A DNA stretch of 64,000 bases, from positions 62,001 to 126,000 of the forward strand of contig CAZCSP010000001.1 in NCBI GenBank assembly GCA_964501275.1, in the 5' to 3' direction. Position numbers and translations under genes: made by a program. Every line of letters starts with the position of its first letter. The stretch's first letter is position 1. Shown in pieces: positions 7,891-15,438 of the stretch. Source of the DNA: 55-13 sp964501275. Its GTDB lineage: Bacteria; Armatimonadota; Fimbriimonadia; Fimbriimonadales; Fimbriimonadaceae. A model generated the notes under the pieces. That model was not told the DNA's origin and made no database searches. It saw nothing but the letters and a program-made list of their open reading frames with translations.

Positions 7891-8239
7891 GGCTATTTCC
7901 AGACGTTTTGAGAGCCATATCTGGAGCGACAAATCCGTTTCGCTTTGCCCAGACGATCAAATCCTTCTCTGAGGACAGGGCCTCGATCTGGCGGACCAGG
8001 GTGGCCTGGGCGCCTCTCGCCGCGTTCAGCCGCTGGTTCGCCCGAATCCCGTCCCGTCGCGCCTTCTCCACCATCACATGGCCGCCCAGGCTGCTTGCGC
8101 CAAAGGTCAAGACCGTGATCGCGGAGAAGGCAATCATGCCCTTGATGCACTGACTGGCTACCGACCGCCGGGCTCCGGTGACCACCCTCAGGTTGGGTCG
8201 AGTGTCGATATGGGGTCTGCTGATTGGTATTGCGCTCAT
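7865..8239 (-). CDS. ftsL: FtsL-like divisome protein
   Basis: A 124-aa bitopic protein: a basic N-terminal cytoplasmic tail, one membrane helix (MIAFSAITVLTFGASSLGG), and a short heptad-like periplasmic segment (KARRDGIRANQRLNAARGAQ) ending in IVWAKRNGFVAPD. FtsL is too divergent for sequence motifs alone. The assignment rests on size, topology and position between rsmH and ftsI, where ftsL normally lies. It would act with FtsB/FtsQ to activate FtsWI. Its 3' end overlaps ftsI. Confidence 0.75.
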   Translation of the reverse strand: MSAIPISRPHIDTRPNLRVVTGARRSVASQCIKGMIAFSAITVLTFGASSLGGHVMVEKARRDGIRANQRLNAARGAQATLVRQIEALSSEKDLIVWAKRNGFVAPDMALKTSGNSRVAIVASR

Positions 8240-8290
8240 CCGTGGCTCCTCTCTCTATATATGTGTGTGGGCCATCCATGGCCCGGGTCG

Positions 8291-9187
8291 TCATCCTGAC
8301 TTCTGTCTCCTGACCGCTCTCAACTTCGCGCTCCTGCTCCGAGGGTTGCGGGCGATCTCCTCCGCCGAGGGCTGGGCCGGCTTCTTGTAAAGCTCCTCAA
8401 ACCCTTCGGCGGCCAATTCTCTCATGGCATGTTTGGCGGCGCGGTCCTCGCCCGAGTGGTAGCTGAGCACCGCCAGCACGCCCCCCGGCTTCAGACATCG
8501 CCCGATCTCGGCGATCGTCTCATCCAAACCTTCCAACTCTTCGTTCACGGCAATCCTTATTGCCTGAAAACTGCGAGTAGCGGAGTGGATGCGCTTGTCT
8601 CGCGCCCGCACCGGGATCGCCGCCAAGACGCAGTCCACCAAATCCTGGGTAGTGCGCAAGGGACTCTCCTTTCGCCACTCGACGATTTTCCGCGCAATCG
8701 CTCGCGCCCACTTTTCGTCTCCGTATTCCCACAGAATTCGTTCGATCTGGTCCAGCGACATCCGGTTGAGCATCGCCGAAGCCGGTTCCCCGGTACTTCG
8801 ATCCATTCTCATGTCGAGCGGCCCCTCTTCCTTAAAGGCGATCCCCCGCTCCGCATCCTCGATCTGGGCGCTGTTCAAACCCAGGTCGAGCAGAATGCCG
8901 TCCGCTTCCCAACCCAGCCTTTTCATCTCGGCGGGAAGGCCCCGATAGTCGCCGTGGACCAACTCTGCCTGCGTCCCAACCGATCCAATCCTCTCTCGCG
9001 CGGCTGCCAGCATCGACTCGTCCCAGTCCATCCCCAGAAATCGCCCCGTCGCCCCGACCCGCGCGATCATCTCGCGCGCATGGCCAGCCAAACCAAGCGT
9101 TCCATCGACCGCCGTCCCGCCTTCCGACAACGGAAGCAGGTCCAAAATCTCGCGGAGCATCACCGGGTCGTGCCTGGCTTCCGCCAT
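8291..9187 (-). CDS. rsmH: RsmH (MraW), 16S rRNA C1402 N4-methyltransferase
   Basis: An S-adenosylmethionine-dependent methyltransferase acting on 16S rRNA C1402. It starts MAEARHDPVMLREILDLLP, with the SAM-binding VDGTLGLAGHA near residue 30, LLDLGLNSAQIEDAERGIAF, GPLDMRMD, FQAIRIAVNEEL and LSYHSGEDR near the C-terminus (usually SFHSLEDR). An in-frame extension upstream reaches 9739, but it overlaps mraZ entirely. ATG 9187 lies 2 nt after the mraZ stop and matches the usual family N-terminus. At 298 aa it has normal length. Confidence 0.94.
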   Translation of the reverse strand: MAEARHDPVMLREILDLLPLSEGGTAVDGTLGLAGHAREMIARVGATGRFLGMDWDESMLAAARERIGSVGTQAELVHGDYRGLPAEMKRLGWEADGILLDLGLNSAQIEDAERGIAFKEEGPLDMRMDRSTGEPASAMLNRMSLDQIERILWEYGDEKWARAIARKIVEWRKESPLRTTQDLVDCVLAAIPVRARDKRIHSATRSFQAIRIAVNEELEGLDETIAEIGRCLKPGGVLAVLSYHSGEDRAAKHAMRELAAEGFEELYKKPAQPSAEEIARNPRSRSAKLRAVRRQKSG

Positions 9188-9189
9188 CG

Positions 9190-9693
9190 CTAGATCCCCC
9201 AGCCTTCCGAATCCTCGTCCTGCCGCATCATCTTGCGGGCCTTGTCCATCAACGCTCGCCGCTCCGCCCCGTAGCTGTAGGGATCGGCCTCGTACTTCTT
9301 GAACTCTTCCGCATTCCAAAGCTCCAGGCGATTGATCGCGCCGTGGAGAACGATGTCTCCCTTCAAGTTGGCGCTTTCCCGCAGTCTCTGAGGAAGCACG
9401 AACCGCCCTTGCGAGTCGCAGTTCAACTCGTCGGCCACGTTCTTGCCCATCAGTCGTGTGTAGTGTTCCCAGCCAGGATTGTCCGACTGGGCGTCCAGAA
9501 TCTTGTCTTCCAGCTCCCGCCAGACTTCTTCCCGATAAAGCCCCAGACACCCGTTGGGCATCATCGCCGCCACAAAATCTTTCCCGAGGCGCTCGCGGTT
9601 CTTCTTGTCGATCATCACCCGACCCTTGTCGTCGAGCGCCGATTCCGCGTACCCATAGAAGCGCATGGGGGTTTTGCCTTGTGTGTCCGCCAT
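9190..9693 (-). CDS. mraZ: MraZ, dcw cluster transcriptional regulator
   Basis: A 167-aa protein with two SpoVT/AbrB-like halves. The first is around SALDDKGRVMIDKKNRERLG and the second around NCDSQGRFVLPQRLRESA, the two DxxGR..P/I signatures of MraZ. It is slightly longer than the typical 145-150 aa, with an acidic C-terminal tail. MraZ forms an octameric ring that binds direct repeats upstream of the dcw operon; a candidate operator with exact 10-nt periodicity lies at 9845-9880. As first gene of the cluster it would autoregulate the whole series. Confidence 0.93.
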   Translation of the reverse strand: MADTQGKTPMRFYGYAESALDDKGRVMIDKKNRERLGKDFVAAMMPNGCLGLYREEVWRELEDKILDAQSDNPGWEHYTRLMGKNVADELNCDSQGRFVLPQRLRESANLKGDIVLHGAINRLELWNAEEFKKYEADPYSYGAERRALMDKARKMMRQDEDSEGWGI

Positions 9694-9995
9694 CCTCTTG
9701 CACTTCCTTCGCCTCTTGATAGTTTCGGGCGGCTTCCAAATCCTTTTGTCAGCCGCCCGATGGAAACTTGGCTAGAGCACCCCGCCCTTGCCCCCGAAGC
9801 CTTGGGTTTTTCCCTGGCCCGCGTCTTCAGTGGCAAGATGATACAGGGAATTTCTGGGAAAAAAAGGGTTTTTTTGGGAATTTTCTTAAAAAGAATTGTA
9901 TCTCCACTACTATTGAATCATATGTCTACTATTTCCTTCACTACCACCACTTGGGGGACATGTACAGGTTGGGGCAGACCCAGATCGATCTGCGC
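9694..9995. other. Intergenic dcw leader and promoter region
   Basis: This gap has no gene. It contains the A/T-rich operator stretch (9845-9880), a possible minus-strand -10 at 9895-9900, and an mraZ leader of about 150 nt that includes a GGGCGGC..GCCGCCC inverted repeat (about 9728-9758). The end nearest 9995 is the downstream flank of the ABC exporter gene. Confidence 0.5.
9845..9880. promoter_or_regulatory. Candidate MraZ operator
   Basis: Four GGG triplets occur at exactly 10-nt steps (9846, 9856, 9866, 9876), mostly as (T/A)GGGAA separated by A/T tracts, about 150-185 nt upstream of mraZ. The known MraZ site in E. coli is TGGGN repeats with 5-nt spacers, which is also a 10-nt period. 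The triplets read on the plus strand, opposite to mraZ, which differs from the textbook orientation. A possible -10 (TACAAT, minus strand, 9895-9900) lies just upstream. Confidence 0.5.
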
Positions 9996-11846
9996 TTAGG
10001 CGCTCAGTTCAAGTGCGCTCTTGAACTGTTCGCGATAGATGTTCTGGTAGATCCCTGGGCGGGCGACGAGTTCGGCGTGGGTTCCGACATCGACAATGCG
10101 TCCGTCTTCGATCACATAAATGCGGTGGGCCTCCACCACTGAGGAAAGGCGGTGGGCGATGATGAAGGTGGTTCGGCCTTGCATGACCCGGGATAGGGCC
10201 TCTTGGACTCGGGCTTCGGTCTCGCCGTCCAGGGCCGAGGTTACGTCGTCGAGGATGAGGATAGCGGGGTCAGTGAGGAGGGCTCGGGCCAAGGCCAGCC
10301 TTTGCTTTTGGCCGCCGCTAAGCTTGATCCCATCCTCGCCGATCATCGTCTCGTAGCCGTCCGGGAGTTCCATGATGAAGTCGTGCAGGTCGGCGGCTTT
10401 GCAGGCTTCGATGGCGGCATTGTCGTCGGCCTGGGGGTTGCCGTATTTCACGTTCTCCAGGATCGACACGCTGAAGAGGACGTTCTCCTGGGCCACCATC
10501 GCGATCTTGCGGCGCAGAGACTCCAAGCGGACCTCGCGCAGGTCGTGGCCGTCCACCTTGATCGAGCCCTCGGTCGGGTCGTAGAAGCGCATCAGCAGGT
10601 TCATCAGAGTGCTCTTCCCCGCTCCGCTATGCCCCACCAACGCCACGATCTCGCCCTGCTCTACAACCAGCGACACGTCGTCGATCGCGTTTTTGCCTTC
10701 CACATAACTGAAGCACACATGGTCGAACTCCACTTTGCCTCGCACGTCGGACAGGGGCAGGGCGTTGGGTTTGTCCTCGATGTCGGGGCGGGTGTCCAGG
10801 GTTTGGAAGACGCGATCCATCGCCGCCAGCGCCCACTGGAGGGAGTTATTGAAGTCCACCACTCGGACGGCGGGGTTGAAGACGTAGCCGATGTAGAACG
10901 TAAGGGCGACGAGGACGCCGGTCGTGAGTTGGCCCTGCTGAACCAAGGAGCCCCCGTAGGCGTAGACCAAGCCCGTTCCTACCGCGGAGATCACTCCCGA
11001 GACCAAGCCGAGGCGGCGGTTGAGGTGGACCTGCCTCATGTCCACGGCGAACTTGGCCCGGACCGAGCCCATGAAGTTCTGGGTCTCGTAGTCCTCTTTG
11101 ACAAACGCCTTGACCACCCCAATTCCGGCGATTTTCTCGGCCAGCTTGCCCAGCATCTCATCCCAAAGCCGCCGCTGTTCCTGGCTGACCTCGCGGATGT
11201 GCTTCAGGAAGCTGAGGTAGCTGATAACGTAGAACGGAATCAGCCCGGCGATGCACAGTGCGATCCGCCATTCCAGGAAGAAAAGCATTCCGATGACGGC
11301 GATGAGGGTCACGATGTCGCTGATGAAGGTGACCAGTTGGCCTTGGATCAGGCCCTGGATAAGCTCAATATCGCCCGTAACCCGCGCCATGATCTTGCCG
11401 GTCTGGGTCTGGTTGTGATAGGCAAGGCTCAGGCGCTGGAGGTGCTTCCAGGTGGCGAAGCGGAGGTCGAAGACGAACCGGTGGCCGATCCAGGTGAGAG
11501 TGTAGCTGTTGATGAAGCTGAAGACGTTGCGGAGGAGGATGACGCCGAAGAGGGCGATGGCGGTCCAGAGGATGATATCGGGGCCGCGCTTCTCCGTGAT
11601 CTCAAGTTCTTGGACCTTTGCCAGGGCGGCGACCTGATCCGGTCCCTCCGTTGCGGCGGCGAGTCTGGCTTCCGGGAGTTGCTTTCGGGCGTCTAGCGTC
11701 GGCTTGATGCCGCCGTCGATCGCGACCTGGAAGAGGCGGGGCGGCACGATCTGGAGCAGAGTGACTAAAAGCGTGAGCAGTACCGCCACGACCACCCGCC
11801 CCTTGTAGGGTTGCAGAAAGCTCAGAGTGCGGCGGAATGATCGCAC
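9996..11846 (-). CDS. ABC exporter half-transporter (MsbA/MdlB type)
   Basis: A 616-aa fused permease-ATPase. Six membrane segments lie in residues about 15-340, with an unusually long charged loop between the first two (KPTLDARKQLPEARLAAATE). The nucleotide-binding domain has GHSGAGKST (Walker A), LSGGQKQR (signature), ILILDDVTSALD (Walker B) and IIAHRLSSV (switch His). The residue after Walker B is Asp rather than the catalytic Glu, as in degenerate sites of heterodimeric exporters such as TM287. No partner subunit is adjacent, so it may pair with a distant gene or work slowly as a homodimer. GTG start. The substrate is unknown. Confidence 0.88.
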   Translation of the reverse strand: MRSFRRTLSFLQPYKGRVVVAVLLTLLVTLLQIVPPRLFQVAIDGGIKPTLDARKQLPEARLAAATEGPDQVAALAKVQELEITEKRGPDIILWTAIALFGVILLRNVFSFINSYTLTWIGHRFVFDLRFATWKHLQRLSLAYHNQTQTGKIMARVTGDIELIQGLIQGQLVTFISDIVTLIAVIGMLFFLEWRIALCIAGLIPFYVISYLSFLKHIREVSQEQRRLWDEMLGKLAEKIAGIGVVKAFVKEDYETQNFMGSVRAKFAVDMRQVHLNRRLGLVSGVISAVGTGLVYAYGGSLVQQGQLTTGVLVALTFYIGYVFNPAVRVVDFNNSLQWALAAMDRVFQTLDTRPDIEDKPNALPLSDVRGKVEFDHVCFSYVEGKNAIDDVSLVVEQGEIVALVGHSGAGKSTLMNLLMRFYDPTEGSIKVDGHDLREVRLESLRRKIAMVAQENVLFSVSILENVKYGNPQADDNAAIEACKAADLHDFIMELPDGYETMIGEDGIKLSGGQKQRLALARALLTDPAILILDDVTSALDGETEARVQEALSRVMQGRTTFIIAHRLSSVVEAHRIYVIEDGRIVDVGTHAELVARPGIYQNIYREQFKSALELSA

Positions 11847-11879
11847 TGCGGAGGTTTACCTTTTTTAAGAGCGCTGAAG

Positions 11880-12391
11880 CCCCCTTGAGGGGGTTGGGGG
11901 TGTGGCCAGGCTCTCCACTTGTAGGTCAATACCGGTATTGTGGCCTACGTTCCAAAGCGTCCCTGATTTTCATCAGAACCACGGGCATATCTCGCAAAAC
12001 TTCTTCATCTGTGAAGCGCAGAACCTCGTATCCCATAGCCCGCATCGCCTCGTCCCGTTCCGCATCCTTACTCTTTGCTGAACTCGTGCGAGAAACCATC
12101 GACCTCGACCACCAGGCGGTGGGATCGACAACAGAAATCGGCGAAGTACTTGCCTATCCGGGACTGGAAAACGAACTTGTGCCCGTCGATCTTCTTATCC
12201 CTTAACTGCTCCCAAAGTTCACGTTCAGCATGAGTCGCCCCTTGTCGCAAACCCCTGGCGAACTCCGTGGGTGAGAGCTTTTCGGGTTGCATATTGGTTG
12301 CTTCTATTCAGACGCCCAGGAATCCTTCTGAAAAGTGCAGTTTCCAGTACAAGCGGAGAGCCTGGCCACACCCCCAACCCCCTCAAGGGGG
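11880..12391. mobile_element. DUF559 gene bracketed by 44-bp inverted repeats (candidate mobile cassette)
   Basis: The left arm (11880-11923) and right arm (12348-12391) are reverse complements over 44 bp with one mismatch. Each is a family F unit: the palindrome CCCCCTTGAGGGGG, then GTTGGGGGTG, then GGCCAGGCTCTCC, ending in TTGTA. The only gene inside is a DUF559 (Vsr/restriction-endonuclease-fold) protein. A near copy of this arm pair without the gene is inserted in murD. The layout (endonuclease-like gene plus flanking palindromes plus gene-less copies) is what a REP-mobilising element would look like. Mobility is an inference. Confidence 0.6.
11926..12292 (-). pseudogene. DUF559 endonuclease-fold protein, frameshifted
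   Basis: The first frame (12292 to 12068) encodes 74 aa: LSPTEFARGLRQGATHAERE, LWEQLRDKKIDGHKFVFQSR, IGKYFADFCCRSHRLVVEVD, GFSHEFSKE, then TAA. The rest of the domain continues in the +1 frame after an AAA run (about 12071-12077): KSKDAERDEAMRAMGYEVLR, FTDEEVLRDMPVVLMKIRDA, ending RRPQYRY at a TGA (11926-11928). Joined, it is a complete DUF559 domain of about 120 aa with the FxFxRQ-type strand, the DFxC motif and the VEVDG..H acidic site. One inserted base explains it: a recent inactivating mutation, a sequencing error or programmed +1 shifting. The downstream half shows no decay. Confidence 0.8.
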
Positions 12392-12406
12392 CCTTTTAGC
12401 GCTCGG

Positions 12407-13000
12407 CTACCCCTGCCATTCTCTCATCAAGTCCTGCTCCGCCCCCAATGACTGCAGAATCCTCGCGACCACCGTATCGGCCAGTTCCTCAATCGTCGCG
12501 GGTCTGTAATACCAAGCCGGGCAAGCCGGAAGAACCGTGGCTCCTGACTCGGCGAGAGTTGCCAAGTTGCGGAGCATGATGGCGTTCATGGGCATCTCGC
12601 GGGGGACTACGATCAGTTTCCTTCTCTCTTTTAGGCACACGTCCGCCGCTCGGGTGAGGAGGTCGTCGCTGATTCCGTGGGCGATTCTGCCGGCGGTGCC
12701 CATCGAGCAGGGGACGACGACCATGCCGTCGTGGCGGAAGGAGCCTGAGGCGGGGGGCGTGAAGTAGTTTTTGGAGTCCAGGAGTTTGATCTGGGAGTAG
12801 TCCTGGCCCAGCCATTCTTGGGTGGAGAAGTTCTCCCGGCGGGGGGCGACGCCGAGTTCGGTGGCGGCGACCTGGATGGCCTGGTCGCTGAGGATCAGAT
12901 AGATTTCGGACCATCGCTTGGCGGCCTCGCGCAGAAACCGCTGGGCATAGATCGCCCCGCTCGCGCCCGTTACTCCCACTACCAATCGCCCGGTTGACAT
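12407..13000 (-). CDS. ubiX: UbiX-type flavin prenyltransferase
   Basis: A 197-aa flavoprotein that prenylates FMN to make the cofactor for UbiD-family decarboxylases. It starts MSTGRLVVGVTGASGAIYAQ, the VGxTGASG FMN-binding loop. Later come HDGMVVVPCSMGTAGRIAHG, LKERRKLIVVPREMPMNAIM and the C-terminal PACPAWYYRPATIEELAD, all standard UbiX signatures. A longer in-frame start (13249) would add about 83 residues with no family match, so ATG 13000 is preferred. No ubiD is in the window. Its stop lies 16 nt from a family F repeat arm. Confidence 0.92.
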   Translation of the reverse strand: MSTGRLVVGVTGASGAIYAQRFLREAAKRWSEIYLILSDQAIQVAATELGVAPRRENFSTQEWLGQDYSQIKLLDSKNYFTPPASGSFRHDGMVVVPCSMGTAGRIAHGISDDLLTRAADVCLKERRKLIVVPREMPMNAIMLRNLATLAESGATVLPACPAWYYRPATIEELADTVVARILQSLGAEQDLMREWQG

Positions 13001-13061
13001 CTGCGATAAGTCTACGAGAGTTCCTCCGGTTCCTGCCCGAGGGTCCCGACAATCCAGACTG

Positions 13062-13640
13062 ATGAAGGCCAAAATCGCGATCGTCGCCCTCGTGCTCGCC
13101 GTGGTGGCGCAAGCTTCCTGGCGGGCGGACGTCACCACCGCTCCCATCCCGGCGAAACCGGTGTCGGGAGCCCTTCTCGGAAAGTCGTTCGTTCCCAAAG
13201 TCGTGACTCTCAAGAAGCTGGGGCTCAATTCGGCCAGCCAGGACGGCAAGGTGAAGGATCGAGCCCAGGCTTACGCCCTCTCTTTCGCCAGCGACTCGGA
13301 GTTCTTCCCTGCCCAAGAGGTGTCGGTCTGGTTCTCTACCAACCCGGGGGAGAAGTTGGTTGGGAAGTCGATGGCGATGAAGCCTTATGCCTTTGGCACT
13401 GAGGAGCATCGTCGCCAGAGCTACGGAGACCGGACGGGGACGATGGTGCCTCGTGGGGTGACGGCGATCTTTACGACCAGCACGAACCCATCGGTTTCGG
13501 ATAGCCACTCCGACCGGTACTCGATTCAGCTTTCCTTCATCAAGCAATCTGGGAAGTCGCTTCAGGGCAAGGTTTATCTGTCGTTGCCAGACAAGGCGAA
13601 GAGTTTTCTGACCGGGACTTTCACTGCAACTGTGGAGTAG
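13062..13640 (+). CDS. Secreted protein of unknown function
   Basis: 192 aa. A clear Sec signal peptide (MKAKIAIVALVLAVVAQASW) is followed by a soluble domain rich in Ser, Thr and Lys. Parts such as EVSVWFSTNPGEKLVGKSMA and SIQLSFIKQSGKSLQGKVYL suggest a beta-sandwich. No catalytic motif or Cys pattern is visible and I do not recognise the family. It is divergent from ubiX with a 61-nt gap. A perfect 28-bp inverted repeat begins 4 nt after its stop. Confidence 0.7.
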   Translation: MKAKIAIVALVLAVVAQASWRADVTTAPIPAKPVSGALLGKSFVPKVVTLKKLGLNSASQDGKVKDRAQAYALSFASDSEFFPAQEVSVWFSTNPGEKLVGKSMAMKPYAFGTEEHRRQSYGDRTGTMVPRGVTAIFTTSTNPSVSDSHSDRYSIQLSFIKQSGKSLQGKVYLSLPDKAKSFLTGTFTATVE

Positions 13641-13643
13641 TTT

Positions 13644-13708
13644 TTCACGCAAAGACGCAAAGATCGCAAAGAGCCTCTTCCTTTGCGATCTTTGCGTCTT
13701 TGCGTGAA
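13644..13708. repeat. Perfect 28-bp inverted repeat after the secreted-protein gene
   Basis: The arms 13644-13671 and 13681-13708 are exact reverse complements with a 9-nt loop, built from the words ACGCAAAG and ATCGCAAAG. A T-run precedes and an A-run closes the hairpin, so it could terminate transcription. Related ACGCAAAG words recur as an inverted pair at 22053-22099. Confidence 0.88.
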
Positions 13709-14306
13709 ACCCCAGTCGTTTCCTCAAGAAGCCCTCGGATTGGTTGGGCAAATGCGGTTGCAGCTACGGATTTTTAGGTTCAAGTTTTCAGAAAACGCGA
13801 CCAAACTCAGGTTCAAAAATCCGTAGATGGCTCAGGTTCAATTGAACCGGGGTTTTCGTGCTTTTTTTCCTGCAAGTCACGTACATGGCGGTTTTTCGGC
13901 ATTGCGGCATTGCAGTTGTGGGAGGTTTTTTCCAGGCTACGATCTTTTCAAAACCACCAAGGCACGAAGGCACAAAGGGGATGGCAGGCTTTCACCACAA
14001 CGGCACAGCGACACAACGAGGGATAACGGAGAGACGGCTACAGGTTTCCAATTTCTGCGCCCCTCACTATATAGGGCGGAAAAGCGGGTTTTGTCAACCA
14101 ACGATTTTGAGGATTTCGATGGCTGGTCTGGGGAGATAGCCTTAGGGCTGCAAAGCTGTGGCGAGCGTGGAGCCAGTGGCTTGCGCGCCCTGAGGCAGAC
14201 GAAATCTTGATCGTGGGGTTGTCTGAGAGTGGCGCAACGAATATTGCGGCCCCACGTATCTCTGCAGAAGGAACTGGCCAAATCGGCCTAGAACCTATTG
14301 TTGATC
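13709..14306. other. Repeat-rich intergenic region
   Basis: I find no convincing gene here. It contains a 12-bp perfect inverted repeat (13764-13775 with 13815-13826, CTACGGATTTTT), the words AAGGCACGAAGGCACAAAG (about 13960), a copy of the dispersed motif ACCACAACGGCACAGCGACA (13994), and one half unit of repeat family B (14139-14204). Open frames across it are made of these repeats and lack start signals. Confidence 0.6.
14139..14204. repeat. Family B repeat, single half unit
   Basis: The unit starts GCCTTAGGGCTGC and ends GCCCTGAGGCAGACGAAA. This is the same head and tail as the right-hand units at 33.72, 34.43, 63.14 and 63.80 kb. The inverted partner seen at the other sites is missing here. 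Confidence 0.75.
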
Positions 14307-15206
14307 ATGTGGCAACGATTTACAGAAGCGGCGCGCAAGGCGGTCTTCTACGCTCAGGAAGCGGCTGTAGCTTGTGGAAACGACTATGTTTGCACGGAAC
14401 ATCTCCTGCTTGGACTTTGCCGCGACGATGACTCCACTGCTGGCAAGGCAGTGGCCCTGATGGGTGGCTCTTGGAGTCAGATAAAAGCTGAAGTCGAGAA
14501 GCAGTTGCCGGAGGAGACGAGCCAGCCCGCTCAAGGCATGACCCTAACCCCTCGCGCTAAACGGGTGATCGACCTTGCCTACGATCAAGCCAAGGCTCTG
14601 GGCAACAACTACATTGGCACCGAGCATCTCCTGTTGGGGTTGGTCCGGGAGGGAGACGGTTTGGCGGGAAGAGTCCTTGCCAAGGTGGGCATCTCCCTCG
14701 AAGCGGTACGCAAGGCGATCCTGGAACTGCACGCTTCAGGGGACTACCAAGGAGAAGGCAGCCAATCTCCGTCGTTCATTCAACGTGTGAGGCAAAAACT
14801 AGGGCTGGGATCAGCCGCTCCCACTTCCCCGCCTCGGGCATCTATCTACCGCATTCAAACCCGCATCGACTTTCACACGCTCCACCCGGTGGATCAAATG
14901 CTTCTGGCAGTGCTCACGGATGAAGATGGTGAGTTTGCAGATCGGATTCGCGGCGACATACCGCCTTTTCACTTACTCCTTCCCGCCATCGTTTCCCGGA
15001 TGGCGACGACCAGCCAGGAAGACCGCGCTTGCTTATCCGTCGTCCTCGCCGATGCCCACCAACTGGCGGCTAAGGCGGGACGGGCGGAGGCTACGGCGGA
15101 GGACATCTTTCTCGCCTGCGTCCTCTGGACTACCGACGACGTGCGGGTTGTTCTCTCGGAGCTTGGGCTTAATCCGTTTCGGGACGATGAGCTACCGGGC
15201 GGGTGA
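14307..15206 (+). CDS. Standalone Clp N-domain (ClpC/ClpA adaptor-type) protein without ATPase
   Basis: 299 aa. Residues 1-145 carry two Clp_N repeats: MWQRFTEAARKAVFYAQEAA with CTEHLLLGLCRDDDSTAGKA, then LTPRAKRVIDLAYDQAKALG with GTEHLLLGLVREGDGLAGRV. After a linker a third, weaker repeat (RACLSVVLADAHQLAAKAGR..EDIFLACVLW) fills the C-terminus. There are no Walker motifs, so this is not a Clp ATPase. Clp N-domains bind adaptors and substrates, so a regulatory or adaptor role is plausible. The frame opens at a TTG at 14298; ATG 14307 matches the family start. No good ribosome-binding sequence is visible. A long inverted repeat begins just after the stop. Confidence 0.85.
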   Translation: MWQRFTEAARKAVFYAQEAAVACGNDYVCTEHLLLGLCRDDDSTAGKAVALMGGSWSQIKAEVEKQLPEETSQPAQGMTLTPRAKRVIDLAYDQAKALGNNYIGTEHLLLGLVREGDGLAGRVLAKVGISLEAVRKAILELHASGDYQGEGSQSPSFIQRVRQKLGLGSAAPTSPPRASIYRIQTRIDFHTLHPVDQMLLAVLTDEDGEFADRIRGDIPPFHLLLPAIVSRMATTSQEDRACLSVVLADAHQLAAKAGRAEATAEDIFLACVLWTTDDVRVVLSELGLNPFRDDELPGG

Positions 15207-15212
15207 GGTGTG

Positions 15213-15366
15213 GCCTGTGAGATGTGGCCTGTGGCTTGTGGAATGTGAGCTGTCCTGGCTTATCTGACGAATCTGACGAATCTGACCTATCAGACGAATT
15301 TGCCTGATAGGTCAGATAGGTCCGATCCCGAGAACAAGCCACAGGCTACAGGCCACATCTCACATC
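15213..15366. repeat. Long imperfect inverted repeat after the Clp N-domain gene
   Basis: The left arm (about 15213-15240, words TGTGAGATGTGGCCTGTGG) pairs with the right arm (about 15334-15366, ACAAGCCACAGGCTACAGGC and CACATCTCACA). The interior contains ATCTGACGA direct repeats and a nested palindrome CCTATCAG..CTGATAGG. It would fold into one long interrupted hairpin. Confidence 0.85.
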
Positions 15367-15438
15367 CCACAGCCCCCAGGCCACTCCCCGTAATCTTACT
15401 GGTTCGCAGGGGCAGCAAGAGGCGGAATTTATACGGGT

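Noticed and set aside
12489..13751. 420-aa minus-strand open frame overlapping ubiX
   Set aside because: It is an out-of-frame reading of ubiX joined to repeat sequence and the antisense of the secreted-protein gene, with no family features.
13827..14210. 127-aa plus-strand ORF
   Set aside because: It is composed of repeat words and half of a family B unit, with no start signal or recognisable domain.
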